From positions 1-60,073 of the forward strand of contig JBBDUV010000011.1 in NCBI GenBank assembly GCA_040903745.1: a DNA stretch of 60,073 bases, read 5' to 3'. Source of the DNA: M55B112 sp040903745 (GTDB lineage Bacteria; Bacteroidota; Bacteroidia; Bacteroidales; GCA-2748055). The notes beneath the pieces are model-generated. The model was not told where the DNA came from and ran no database searches. It saw only the letters and a list, made by a program, of their open reading frames with translations. Both the position numbers and the translations under genes were made by a program. Positions 26,808-36,603 of this stretch are shown here, one piece after another; the first letter of the stretch is position 1, and the number at the start of each line of letters is the position of its first letter.

Positions 26808-29750
26808 ATGTACCTAAACTGTCATACATATTACAGTCTGCGTTACGGCACCATGGCGCCGGAAACATTGGTATCGGCAGCAGCGAAGCTGGGCATCGGA
26901 TCGCTGGCGCTCACCGATATCAACAACTCCACGGGGATGGTCGATTTTGTAAAGTACTGCCACAAACACGGAATCCATCCCATCGCCGGAATGGAATTCA
27001 GGAACGGCGACCAATACCTCTACACCGGCATAGCACGAAATCAAAACGGGTTCAGGGAGCTCAACGAATTTCTTTCGTACCACAACGAAACGGACCTCCC
27101 CTTCCCTGCCACTGCACCTCCAGCTGCCGATGTATGGTTCATCTACACTTTCGGGAACACCCCCACCAGGCGACTGAAGGACAATGAGCTGATCGGTGTG
27201 AGGCCGTCCGACCTGAACAAACTCCTCACCTCGCCGTGGCGCGATGACCACTCCCGGTTGGTGATCTTCCACCCGGTGGTGATGCTGCAGCGGTCCGACC
27301 ATGCGCTCCACCGGTACCTCCGGGCGATCGACCATAACATCGTATTGGGCAAGCTGCAGCCGCACATGACTGCCAGGAAGGAGGCCACATTGCTATCCCC
27401 CGATCTGCTGCAGTGCGCGTATGAGGATTTTCCGAAGATTATCGCTAATACCCGGCGACTGGTGGCTGACTGCGAAATATCATTCGATTTCACGACGGTG
27501 AAAAACAAAAGGAGCTATACCGGGACACGGCGTGACGACCGGGTGCTGCTGGAGAAGCTGGCGGGGGAAGGGATGGTGTACCGTTACGGGAAGGGGAACG
27601 CGGAGACGCTGCGGCGGGTGCGGCACGAGCTGGAGGTGATCGATAAGCTGGGGTTCTCCTCCTACTTCCTGATCACCTGGGATGTGATCCGCTACTCGAT
27701 GTCGCGCGGTTTCTACCATGTCGGTCGCGGCAGCGGGGCCAACTCCATCGTCGCCTACTGCCTGCGGATCACTGATGTGGATCCGATCGACCTGGACCTC
27801 TATTTCGAGCGGTTCATCAACCCGAAACGGTCGAGTCCGCCCGACTTCGATATCGATTTCTCGTGGAAGGAGCGCGATGAGGTGCTGGACTATATTTTCA
27901 AGCGGTACGGGAGAAGGCACACGGCGCTGATCGGCACGATCTCCACGTTTCGCGACCGCTCGATCTTTCGTGAGCTGGGCAAGGTGAGCGGTCTGCCGAA
28001 GGAGGAGATCGACCTGCTTGTGAAGTATCCTGACGATCCGATGAACGCGAACGAGATCATCTCGAACATCTACCGCATCGGGAACCAGCTGGTGGATTTC
28101 CCGAACCTGCGGAGCATCCATGCCGGCGGGGTGATCGTGTCGGAGGAGCCGATTACCTGTTACACCGCGCTCGACATGCCCCCGAAGGGATTGCCCACCA
28201 CACAGTTCGACATGTACGTTGCCGAGAGTATTGGCTATGAAAAGCTCGATATTCTGAGTCAACGCGGGATCGGCCATATCAAGGAGTCGGTGGAGATCAT
28301 CCGGCGGAACCGTGGCATTGAGGTGGATGTGCACCGGGTGGAGCAGTTCAAGAGGGATGAACGCGTGCTGGAGCAGCTGCGGAGCGGGGAGACGAACGGC
28401 TGCTTCTATATTGAGAGTCCTGCCATGCGCGGATTGCTGAAAAAGCTACGGTGCGACGGTTACAGGAGCCTGGTGGCGGCCAGCTCGATCATCCGTCCGG
28501 GTGTGGCGAAATCGGGGATGATGCGCGAGTATATCCACCGGTTCCACCATCCCGATGAATTTGAGTACCTGCATCCCATAATGAAGGAGCAGCTGTCGGA
28601 GACCTTTGGCGTGATGGTGTACCAGGAGGATGTGATCAAGGTGTGTCACCATTTCGCCGGACTCGATCTGGCGGATGCCGATGTGCTGCGGCGGGCGATG
28701 AGCGGAAAATACCGGTCAGGCAAGGAGTTTGAGCGGATCGCCAACCGGTTTTTCAGCAACTGCCGTGAGAGAGGCTATCCCGATGCGCTTGCCGGGGAGG
28801 TGTGGCGGCAGATCAGCTCCTTCGCCGGCTACTCCTTCTCCAAGGCGCATTCGGCCTCCTTCGCGGTGGAGAGTTTTCAGTCGCTCTACCTCAAGACCTG
28901 GTACCCGCTTGAGTTCCAGGTGGCGGTGATCAACAATTTCGGCGGTTTTTACCGGACCTGGGTCTATGTGAACGAGGCACAGCGCAAGGGCGGCACCATC
29001 CACCTCCCCTGCGTAAACAGGAGCGATCTGCATACAAACATCTATGGCAGTGATATTTACCTCGGGTTGGTACACATGGAGAACCTGGAATATGCACTCG
29101 CAAAACGGATCGTGGCTGAGCGCGAACAGAGCGGACCGTATACCAGCCTGGAAGATTTCCTAAACCGTGTCCCTGTTGGTCATGAACAGCTGGTGATCCT
29201 GATCCGCATTGATGCATTCCGCTTCACCGGGAGGGGCAAAAAGGAGCTACTGTGGGATGCGCAGGTCGTCTCCGGACATTTGAAGAAGCAGGAGGCAGTA
29301 GTTGGAAGTATTTTTCCTGTGCAGCGGCGGAAGTTTGAGCTGCCGGCGCTGGAGCAGTCGGCGATCGAGGATGCCTACGATGAGATCGAGCTGCTGGGGT
29401 TCCCGGTCACCATGAGCATGTTCGACATGCTGAAAACGACTTTTCGCGGCGAGGTGATGACGGGTGAGATGCTGCAGCATGTGGGGAAGAAACGGCGGAT
29501 GCTGGGACGGCTGGTAACAACGAAGAACGTGCGAACGGTGAAGCGGGAGTGGATGCAATTCGGCACCTTTATCGACCAGCACGGCGAATTTTTCGATGTG
29601 GTCAATTTCCCGGGATCGCTAAAAAAATGGCCGTACAAGGGGGGCGGGATCTACCTCCTGCTGGGGGAGATCACCGAGGAGATGGGGTTCCCCGGCATGA
29701 CCGTCGAAAAGATGGAGAAGATGCCGCTGAAGGCTGATCCGAGGTATTAA
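26808..29750 (+). CDS. DnaE2-type error-prone DNA polymerase III alpha subunit
   Basis: 980 residues, shorter than replicative DnaE (about 1150-1250). An N-terminal PHP domain (LNCHTYYSLRYGTM; LALTDINNSTGMVDF) is followed by the palm with HVGRGSGANSIVAY and the catalytic aspartates in SPPDFDIDFSWKERD; GVMVYQEDVIKVCHHFAG and YSFSKAHSASFAVESFQSLY are C-family signatures. A tail with an OB-like fold ends the protein. With dinB just upstream and a divergent LexA-like gene it forms an SOS mutagenesis cassette analogous to imuA-imuB-dnaE2. It has high GC like dinB. No ImuA homologue is seen. Confidence 0.9.
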   Translation: MYLNCHTYYSLRYGTMAPETLVSAAAKLGIGSLALTDINNSTGMVDFVKYCHKHGIHPIAGMEFRNGDQYLYTGIARNQNGFRELNEFLSYHNETDLPFPATAPPAADVWFIYTFGNTPTRRLKDNELIGVRPSDLNKLLTSPWRDDHSRLVIFHPVVMLQRSDHALHRYLRAIDHNIVLGKLQPHMTARKEATLLSPDLLQCAYEDFPKIIANTRRLVADCEISFDFTTVKNKRSYTGTRRDDRVLLEKLAGEGMVYRYGKGNAETLRRVRHELEVIDKLGFSSYFLITWDVIRYSMSRGFYHVGRGSGANSIVAYCLRITDVDPIDLDLYFERFINPKRSSPPDFDIDFSWKERDEVLDYIFKRYGRRHTALIGTISTFRDRSIFRELGKVSGLPKEEIDLLVKYPDDPMNANEIISNIYRIGNQLVDFPNLRSIHAGGVIVSEEPITCYTALDMPPKGLPTTQFDMYVAESIGYEKLDILSQRGIGHIKESVEIIRRNRGIEVDVHRVEQFKRDERVLEQLRSGETNGCFYIESPAMRGLLKKLRCDGYRSLVAASSIIRPGVAKSGMMREYIHRFHHPDEFEYLHPIMKEQLSETFGVMVYQEDVIKVCHHFAGLDLADADVLRRAMSGKYRSGKEFERIANRFFSNCRERGYPDALAGEVWRQISSFAGYSFSKAHSASFAVESFQSLYLKTWYPLEFQVAVINNFGGFYRTWVYVNEAQRKGGTIHLPCVNRSDLHTNIYGSDIYLGLVHMENLEYALAKRIVAEREQSGPYTSLEDFLNRVPVGHEQLVILIRIDAFRFTGRGKKELLWDAQVVSGHLKKQEAVVGSIFPVQRRKFELPALEQSAIEDAYDEIELLGFPVTMSMFDMLKTTFRGEVMTGEMLQHVGKKRRMLGRLVTTKNVRTVKREWMQFGTFIDQHGEFFDVVNFPGSLKKWPYKGGGIYLLLGEITEEMGFPGMTVEKMEKMPLKADPRY

Positions 29751-29765
29751 GGGCTGTTGTTAGGA

Positions 29766-31031
29766 TCATAAATTCAGCAGCCATTTCCATACAGGGATGA
29801 CTTCAATCTTTTTTCCACTTATCTCCAACATACGTTCGGTATCCCGCGTGATGATTAACAAATGACGACACTCCAATACTTCTGTAATTTTTAGTAATGC
29901 CTTCACTTCCCTGTCAAAAGTGCCGGAGCTGTTGTCAAGATCAAAACAAACCTGAATAGACGTGCTGGCATCAGGCACGTAGAAATCGACTTCAATTCCC
30001 TTGTTGTAAAAATAGACAGCATCATTTCGACCGTATTTGCGCAACAGATTAATTGCCACCATGTTTTCCAACAAAGAGGTATTCCCATCAAGCAGAAAGA
30101 GGTTCAAAAGGCCGTTATCGGTAAAATAATATTTAGGAACAGTTTCTTTATCAACCAGTTTGCCTGCAATATTCTGTATGGGATTGATAAGCCAGGCATC
30201 TTTGGCATATTCCATATAGTTAATAATTGTATTTGTGCCAACCTTTGCCCCGGTAGATGATACGATATTCGCTATCCGTGTAAACGACAAAGGTTGTTTA
30301 ATACTTTCGGCCAGTTTCTTAAATAAGATTCGCAAAGCGAAGGTATTTTCCACTGAATGACGGGCAGCAATATCTCCTAAAAAAATCTTTTGATAAACAC
30401 TTGTCAGATATTCTCTTTTAGCTGAAAGTTCTGCTCCTTCTGGAAATCCTCCAAAATAGAAATAGTCATTGAACTTTCTCAGAACTTCAGCTTTGGCCTC
30501 TGTCGATAACAGGGAGTTTTCAGTTAGGCGAATATCGTTTGCCGCCAAAAACTCTTTGAAATCGTAGGGATAAACATCGACAGGAATATAGCGTCCCCCC
30601 AGCGTTGACTGAATGTCCTGACTCAACATTTTGGCATTGCTCCCCGTAATATACACCCGGTGTTTGGTGTCGGCCATTCGACGGGCAAATTTTTCCCATC
30701 CTGATATATTTTGTATCTCATCAAGAAAAAGAATGGGTTTCTTTCCATACATTTCCAGATGAACCTCCAACAACATGTTCAAATGCTCTGCTCCCATTCC
30801 TGTTAGACGTTCATCCTCAAAATTAATATAGAGCATCTCATCCCACTGAATTCCCCGGGTTATCAATTGTTGCATACGCTGATAGAGCAGATAGGATTTT
30901 CCTGCCCGCCGGATACCACCAAAAACATAATTGCCAAATTCCTCAAAAGTAAAATCCCGGGGAATTATCTTGTATTTAGGAACTTCAGCCTGGTTATCGG
31001 CAACAACTACTTTGAGAATATTCTTATTCAT
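29766..31031 (-). CDS. AAA ATPase with DUF4143-type C-terminal domain
   Basis: 421 residues. Walker A is GGIRRAGKSYLL (about 38-49) and Walker B PILFLDEIQNISGW; YITGSNAKMLS is the sensor region and YPYDFKEFL follows, typical of the AAA_14/DUF4143 family. The C-terminal part ends in a nuclease-like fold stretch (VDFYVPDASTSIQVCFDL). These are abundant, mobile, horizontally spread proteins of uncertain function, possibly defence-related. It is convergent with dnaE2 (16-bp gap). The promoter is at 31058-31089. Confidence 0.9.
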   Translation of the reverse strand: MNKNILKVVVADNQAEVPKYKIIPRDFTFEEFGNYVFGGIRRAGKSYLLYQRMQQLITRGIQWDEMLYINFEDERLTGMGAEHLNMLLEVHLEMYGKKPILFLDEIQNISGWEKFARRMADTKHRVYITGSNAKMLSQDIQSTLGGRYIPVDVYPYDFKEFLAANDIRLTENSLLSTEAKAEVLRKFNDYFYFGGFPEGAELSAKREYLTSVYQKIFLGDIAARHSVENTFALRILFKKLAESIKQPLSFTRIANIVSSTGAKVGTNTIINYMEYAKDAWLINPIQNIAGKLVDKETVPKYYFTDNGLLNLFLLDGNTSLLENMVAINLLRKYGRNDAVYFYNKGIEVDFYVPDASTSIQVCFDLDNSSGTFDREVKALLKITEVLECRHLLIITRDTERMLEISGKKIEVIPVWKWLLNL

Positions 31032-31057
31032 AAATTAATACCGTTCTGTATGTAATA

Positions 31058-31089
31058 CAAAAATAGTGCATTTATGTTTTGCATTCAAA
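31058..31089 (-). promoter_or_regulatory. Promoter of the AAA ATPase gene
   Basis: Minus strand: -33 TTTG (31089-31086), a 20-bp spacer and -7 TATTTTTG (31065-31058), both matching the Bacteroidota consensus. The ATG at 31031 is about 20 nt downstream of the predicted start. Confidence 0.55.
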
Positions 31090-31218
31090 ACAAAAAGTAT
31101 ATTATTTCATTTTACAGATAGAATAAGAAATATTTTGCAAGCACTTTTGTACAATTTAGAATAGACGATAATCTAACACATACATGAATATCGGACCCTG
31201 TTTAAAGGAGATCAGTGC

Positions 31219-31256
31219 ATGCGGCAAATGCTTGGGTAAAATTGCATATGCCGCAT
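31219..31256. repeat. Hairpin at the 3' end of the sulfatase gene
   Basis: ATGCGGCAAATGC (31219-31231) pairs with GCATATGCCGCAT (31244-31256) with one A-A mismatch around a 12-nt loop. It touches the sulfatase stop codon. There is no T-run, so it may stabilise the mRNA 3' end rather than terminate transcription. Confidence 0.55.
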
Positions 31257-32779
31257 CAATCGGACATATTTCCCGACACTTCTTGTTTTACGTCGAATGG
31301 GATATTCCTGTCGAATAATATACCATACTCCTCATACCCGTTATACTTTACACCTTCGTCTTTCCAGTGCTCCAGTTGCCGGTCATATATCTCCCTCATT
31401 TTAACAAGCTGTGACTGGTATTCAGGATGATCAACCACGTTTTTCATCTCATAGGGATCTTTATGAAGATCAAAAAGCTCCTCGGTGGGAAAAAGGTTCC
31501 TTTCTCCATCTTCATAGAACCAGTAAATATATTTATACCGGTCGTCCATCACAGTGAGACAGTGCGTGGCTTCCGTTCCCCAAACCTGGATAATCGTGAG
31601 GGTTTTCCGAACCTGTAGCTTAGTGTCCTTAAGGATCGGCAGCAAGCTGGTCCCGTCGTAAAAAGAAGGGATATCTATGTCTGCAAGATCGAGTATGGTA
31701 GCCGCTAGATCCACATTACCGGTAAGTGAACTTGTCTTAACAATCTTTTTGCCTGTTCTTACCCGGGGATCGACAATTATCAGCGGTACACGGGCGCCTT
31801 CTTCGTAGGGAAGTACTTTGGAGCCCAATCCGTGCGATCCGTTAAAAAATCCGTTATCGGAAGAGAAGATGACCACAGTGTTTTTATCGATTTTTAGTTT
31901 TTTCAACTCCTCCATTACCATACCGATCGCATAATCTACACCATAGATCTGCTGGTTATACTTGCGCAAAGCCTCCTGGTACGTATCCTCTTTGTCATAA
32001 CCCCACCCTTCAAAGCGCGGGTATTGTCTTCCCATCCTGGAGTGGGGCGCCAGATGTTTTCCGGCTTCCCTTCCATAATTGGGCAGTTTGTGAAACACTG
32101 TCTCCTTGTAAACATCATCAAACATGGGATCGGGTTCAACCGGGCGATGCGGTGCCTTAAAGAATACGCTCATGCAGAAAGGTTTATCTTTTTTCACAGA
32201 TTCCCTGATGAAATCAATCGAAGCGGCCCCATAGGCCCTCGTACTATGGGGGTATTTGTCTGCATATGCTTTCAGAGATTCGTTTTTCGCGGTTACATAG
32301 GAAGTTTGGCCAGGTCCACCTGCCCAAAAATCAAAATCGTGCTGAGCAACATCTCCCTCCTTGCCCCACGCATCAGTGCTATCTGAAACAGAGAACCCGA
32401 ATTTACCGGCAAACCCCACCCTGTAACCCGATTGTCTGAGCAATACCGGATAGGAGGTTGACCATAATTCCGTAGCCAGATGACCATGGTCAAAATTGCA
32501 CCCTGTCTTATATTCATAAAGACCAGTCATTACATTGGCCCTGCTGGCCATGCAGATGGCAGTGGTATTATAATGTCTGAGAAATACCACTCCCTGTTCC
32601 GCCAGCTGATCGATATGAGGTGTTTTTGCATCTGGATTGCCGTAATCTTTTTGTGTATCATAGGCCTGATCGTCGGTAAAGAAGAAAATGATATTCATAG
32701 GATCAGTTTCTGTGTTTTTCTGACAGGACAAGATGCCGAAAGCAAATACCAGAATTAAGATTTTTCCAAGTGTTGACAT
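31256..32779 (-). CDS. Type I sulfatase lipoprotein (formylglycine-dependent)
   Basis: 507 residues. Signal peptide and lipobox (ILILVFAFGILSCQKN) imply an outer-membrane or periplasmic lipoprotein. The Cys-type sulfatase motif is CMASR in ICMASRANVMTG, where the cysteine would be converted to formylglycine; FFFTDDQAYD provides metal-binding aspartates and VIFSSDNGFFNG the second metal site. The start at 32779 is used because a longer frame (to 32842) would overlap the preceding sulfatase remnant. This is the only intact sulfatase of the locus. The substrate is presumably a sulfated polysaccharide; no anaerobic sulfatase-maturating enzyme gene is in the window. Confidence 0.88.
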   Translation of the reverse strand: MSTLGKILILVFAFGILSCQKNTETDPMNIIFFFTDDQAYDTQKDYGNPDAKTPHIDQLAEQGVVFLRHYNTTAICMASRANVMTGLYEYKTGCNFDHGHLATELWSTSYPVLLRQSGYRVGFAGKFGFSVSDSTDAWGKEGDVAQHDFDFWAGGPGQTSYVTAKNESLKAYADKYPHSTRAYGAASIDFIRESVKKDKPFCMSVFFKAPHRPVEPDPMFDDVYKETVFHKLPNYGREAGKHLAPHSRMGRQYPRFEGWGYDKEDTYQEALRKYNQQIYGVDYAIGMVMEELKKLKIDKNTVVIFSSDNGFFNGSHGLGSKVLPYEEGARVPLIIVDPRVRTGKKIVKTSSLTGNVDLAATILDLADIDIPSFYDGTSLLPILKDTKLQVRKTLTIIQVWGTEATHCLTVMDDRYKYIYWFYEDGERNLFPTEELFDLHKDPYEMKNVVDHPEYQSQLVKMREIYDRQLEHWKDEGVKYNGYEEYGILFDRNIPFDVKQEVSGNMSD

Positions 32780-32786
32780 AGAATTA

Positions 32787-33960
32787 CTATTTATTGGGAT
32801 TAATATCAGCCAGATGTTCCTCCAGCAATTTTCTAATTTCATTAATTACTTCCGGATGCTGTTCGGCTATATTGAATCTTTCCGAAGGATCAATATTTAC
32901 ATTATACAGTAAAGGGGTCTCTAATACAGTTGGTTTATTATTTATCTCTATTTCGGGGTCGGTAACAAAAAGTGATGTCCTGCTGTTTCCCCAGCACAGT
33001 TCGGTTATAAAGTGGGCTTTATAATCTCCCTTACGAACAGCATAAACCTGGTTTCTGCGGTAATAAAACATTTCATTTCTGGGGCTTTCCCCTGTGCCAA
33101 GTAAAGCCGGTGAAATATCATACCCGTCATAAGCACGATCATCAGGACCAGTCGATTTCTTCAATCACATCGCCATAGAAACCAGCGGCTGACACGTCTT
33201 TAAATTCATCAGAAGTAAATAAAGGAATGTGAGGCATTGAATGGGCAAGATAAACGAAAAACGGCTCGTCTTTTAAACTTTTTATTTTAGCCACTGCTTC
33301 TTCAGTATATCGTTTTGTTATCGTTCGCTGATCAGCAGGTCTTTCAATGATTTGGTCATCTCGCATGAGTGGGATATTATAAGCCTGATAGTTTTCCTGT
33401 TCTGCCCAGGCAATCTGTGCATCAACCCAGCTTTTACCGTTAAAATTTTCCACCTTGTCCATGTCATTAGAGTAAGGAATACCAAAATAACTATCAAAAC
33501 CATGATCGGTGGGCAGGAAAGGTGATATGTGCCCGAGGTGCCATTTCCCAACAGCAGCAGTCTTATACCCGCTTTCTTTCAAAACTTTTGCTATGGAAAT
33601 TTCGCTTTGTGGAAGTCCGGTTTCCGAATCCGGGAACAGTACACCCGTCACACCTGTACGGACAGGTAACCTGCCGGTAAGCAAAGCTGCACGGCTGGGT
33701 GAACATACAGACGAGGCCACATAAAAGTTGGTCCATTTTTGTCCCTCGCTAGCCATCTTGTCAAGATTTGGCGTTCTGATAGTAGGGTGACCAAAGGCGA
33801 CCATATCACCATAGCCCATATCATCTATAAAAACAAGAACAATATTGGGTTTGCTATTCTTTTCCTTCTCTTCTATTGTGCTACAAGAAGTTTGCAAAAC
33901 GGCCACTCCGAAAGCAAACAAGACAATAAACGCTATTTTACTGATTACTAATGTTTTCAT
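32787..33960 (-). pseudogene. Arylsulfatase with internal deletion and frame change
   Basis: The N-terminal part (33142-33960) has a lipoprotein signal, LVFIDDMGYGD, the intact CSPSRAALLTGR motif and GKWHLG, and ends EEIDWS then TGA. The C-terminal part (32787 to about 33158), in another frame, begins TGPDDRAYDGYDISPALLGT and continues through FYYRRNQVYAVRKGDYKAHF. Both belong to the same arylsulfatase A-like family, but the block between them, including the DNG metal-binding motif (over 100 residues in homologues), is missing. The product cannot be active. The junction lies at about 33142-33164. Confidence 0.82.
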
Positions 33961-34182
33961 TGATTTTGTTTAGAATATTAATTGCTTAAAGAATCAACAA
34001 TGAACCTATGATCGAATACCTTTCCCCGTCCTAAATCCGATAGAAGAACTAACATGCTTGGTTTTTACGCGGAAACCAACAAAACTGATAACTGGTGACA
34101 AAAGTATTTTTTTCATTATTTCAAATTTTAAAACTCTCTATTCACTTCTGAATCTTCAACTTTTATTTTTCTGTGGGACTAT

Positions 34183-36576
34183 CTATTTAAAATCAGCAGC
34201 GATGAAGGATAATGTTTCTCCTTTTGTTGTTTTTTGTGAGATTAAATTCCCCCTGTACCTTAAATTCAATGTGTTTCCCAGAAGAGATTTAACCTCTGCA
34301 GAAACCAAAGCGCCATTTTGCCATTCAATAGAAATTTCAAAACCTCCTTTACCCATAATCCCGGAAACCTTTCCTGAAGATAATTTCGTCGGAAGTGCGG
34401 GTAGTATATCCTGAAAGTAGTTGCCATTTTCATCACGGAGATGTGACTGAAGCATCATTTCAGTAATACCTGATGTGGCACCAAAATTCCCGTCTATCTG
34501 GAAAGGAGGATGTGCATCAAACAAATTCATGTATAAACCACCCCCCTCACTATATGTGCCATCTTCATTTTGAGTGATCGCCGGTATCATCAAATTCTTG
34601 AGCAATAAAAATGAGTGATCGCCATCCAACAACCGTGCCCAAAAATTAATTTTCCATGCTCTTGACCAACCTGTGCCACCATCTCCTCTGTGTGAAAGTG
34701 TTACTTTACACGCTTCGGCAAGGTCCGGGGTTGTTAATGGACTTATCTCATTCCCAGGGTGTAACCCCCATAGATGAGAAACATGGCGGTGTTTGTTGTT
34801 CGGGTCATCTTTATCTTCCACCCACTCTTGCAACTGCCCGTATCTTCCAATTAAATTGGGCGCAATTTTAGCTCGTTTCTCTTTCACCAGTTCAATAAAT
34901 TCATGGTCTACATCAAGAATTTCTGCTGCTTCAATGGTGTTGGCAAAGAGATTTCTTATAATTTGATGATCCATTGTTGGTCCCATTACCAACCCTCCGG
35001 TTTCAGGACTATTGCTCGGTCCGCTTATTAACCACTCCGGATTATCCGGGTCGGGAACAAGATAATCTGTAAAAAACCTGGAAGCCTCTTTTAGAATTGG
35101 ATAGGCTTTGTTTTTTAGGTATTCCTTATCGTTGGTATATTCATAGTGCCACCACAGGTGCTGACTTAACCATACTCCTCCAGTAGGCCAAATGCCATGA
35201 TTTGCATTATTTATGGGTGCAGCTCCTCGCCAGATATCGGTATTGTGGTGTGTAACCCAGCCTTCCAGGTTGTAATGCTTTTTTGCAGTACTCTTTCCTG
35301 TAACAGCAAGATCACTTACCATTTGTACCAATGGCTCAGACAACTCTGATAGATTGGTCATCTCGGCGATCCAGTAATTCATCTCAATGTTAATGTTAAT
35401 GGTGTATTTGCTATCCCACGGCGGCGATAACCGGTCGTTCCAAATGCCTTGCAGGTTGGCTGGTTGTGTTCCCGGCCGTGATGAGGTGATAAGCAGGTAT
35501 CTGCCGTACTGAAATAGCAAAGCAACCAGGTTTTGGTCTTCATCCTGGTAAAAGGATGTGAGCCGCTGATCAGTTGGCCTTTCTGAAATTTCTAATCTGC
35601 CCAGATCAAGGGAAACCCGGTTAAATAAGTTCTGGTAGTCGCGTATATGATCCTTTTTAAGGTTTTTGTAGTGATTTTCTTCCAGATTGGCAAGGTATTC
35701 CTTACAGCGTTCTTTGGGATTGCCACTGATGTCACTGTAATCTACAAAACTGGTAGCTGCAACCAAATAAAGCGTAGCTTTTTGGGCATTCACCACAGCA
35801 ATGGAATCGCCGTATTGAACGAGTTCACCTCCTTCGTTTTCAATGCGAAGCCGGGCTTCAAAAGTGAGTCTGCTTTCGGGATAAGGATTCCCATTGCGAT
35901 CCACTTCTCTGGGGTAATCGTTTGCTTTTCCTTTCAGAATGACCTGGTTCCCATCTATTGTAACTTCGTATTCTGAATGGGGCGAATTTAGTCCCGCAGA
36001 AAAATTTAGAGCTCCTCTTTTAGAAGATTCGAGTCGGATAACTACCGCCTGAGCTGGCGCCGAGGCGAAAACCTCTCTTTTAAACTGTACCCCGTCTATT
36101 TCATAAAAGACAGTCGAAACGGCATTACTCAAATCGAGCCGCCGTTGATATGAAGTAACATCTTCATGCCCAGGAAAATTAAGCAAAATATTTCCGAAAG
36201 GAAGGTAACTCAGTTGTCCAAATGGCTGGGACATAAAGTGCTGGTTTCCCAACTCTTCGGCTTCGTCCTGTTTCCCTTCCCACAGCAACCGGCGGAGTTC
36301 TTCGAGGTAATTGTGCGCACCTGGATTTGCATAATCATGCGGCTGACCGCTCCAAAGTGTCTCTTCATTAAATTGGATGATCTCACTTGCGGTTCTGCCG
36401 TAAACCATAGCTCCCAGACGGCCATTTCCAAGAGGTAGCGCCTCTGTCCAAACAGACGCAGGTTGATCATACCATAACGTCAGCGAGGGATTAATCGCAC
36501 TCGGTTCTTGTCTGTGATTACAAGCTATAAAAGTGAGTAGAAAAAAAAGGAGAAAAAGCTGTTGCAGTTGTTTCAT
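34183..36576 (-). CDS. GH95 family alpha-L-fucosidase/galactosidase
   Basis: 797 residues with a lipoprotein signal (LFFLLTFIACNHRQ). The GH95 start LWYDQPASVWTEALPLGNGR is characteristic. Active-site regions are visible: SGPSNSPETGG, HRHVSHLWGLHPGNEISP and AHPPFQIDGNFGATSGI. The enzyme removes alpha-L-fucose (or L-galactose) from glycans by inversion. It sits between sulfatase genes in one transcription direction, 28 bp from one of them, which suggests a locus for sulfated, fucose-containing polysaccharide. No SusC/SusD pair is adjacent, so the locus is partial. Confidence 0.93.
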   Translation of the reverse strand: MKQLQQLFLLFFLLTFIACNHRQEPSAINPSLTLWYDQPASVWTEALPLGNGRLGAMVYGRTASEIIQFNEETLWSGQPHDYANPGAHNYLEELRRLLWEGKQDEAEELGNQHFMSQPFGQLSYLPFGNILLNFPGHEDVTSYQRRLDLSNAVSTVFYEIDGVQFKREVFASAPAQAVVIRLESSKRGALNFSAGLNSPHSEYEVTIDGNQVILKGKANDYPREVDRNGNPYPESRLTFEARLRIENEGGELVQYGDSIAVVNAQKATLYLVAATSFVDYSDISGNPKERCKEYLANLEENHYKNLKKDHIRDYQNLFNRVSLDLGRLEISERPTDQRLTSFYQDEDQNLVALLFQYGRYLLITSSRPGTQPANLQGIWNDRLSPPWDSKYTININIEMNYWIAEMTNLSELSEPLVQMVSDLAVTGKSTAKKHYNLEGWVTHHNTDIWRGAAPINNANHGIWPTGGVWLSQHLWWHYEYTNDKEYLKNKAYPILKEASRFFTDYLVPDPDNPEWLISGPSNSPETGGLVMGPTMDHQIIRNLFANTIEAAEILDVDHEFIELVKEKRAKIAPNLIGRYGQLQEWVEDKDDPNNKHRHVSHLWGLHPGNEISPLTTPDLAEACKVTLSHRGDGGTGWSRAWKINFWARLLDGDHSFLLLKNLMIPAITQNEDGTYSEGGGLYMNLFDAHPPFQIDGNFGATSGITEMMLQSHLRDENGNYFQDILPALPTKLSSGKVSGIMGKGGFEISIEWQNGALVSAEVKSLLGNTLNLRYRGNLISQKTTKGETLSFIAADFK

Positions 36577-36603
36577 TTAAATCTTTTATTATCAATTATT
36601 AAC

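Noticed and set aside
27480..28334. 284-codon minus-strand ORF inside the DnaE2 gene
   Set aside because: A shadow of a GC-rich gene: high His/Val/Arg content and no domain; the plus frame has all polymerase motifs.
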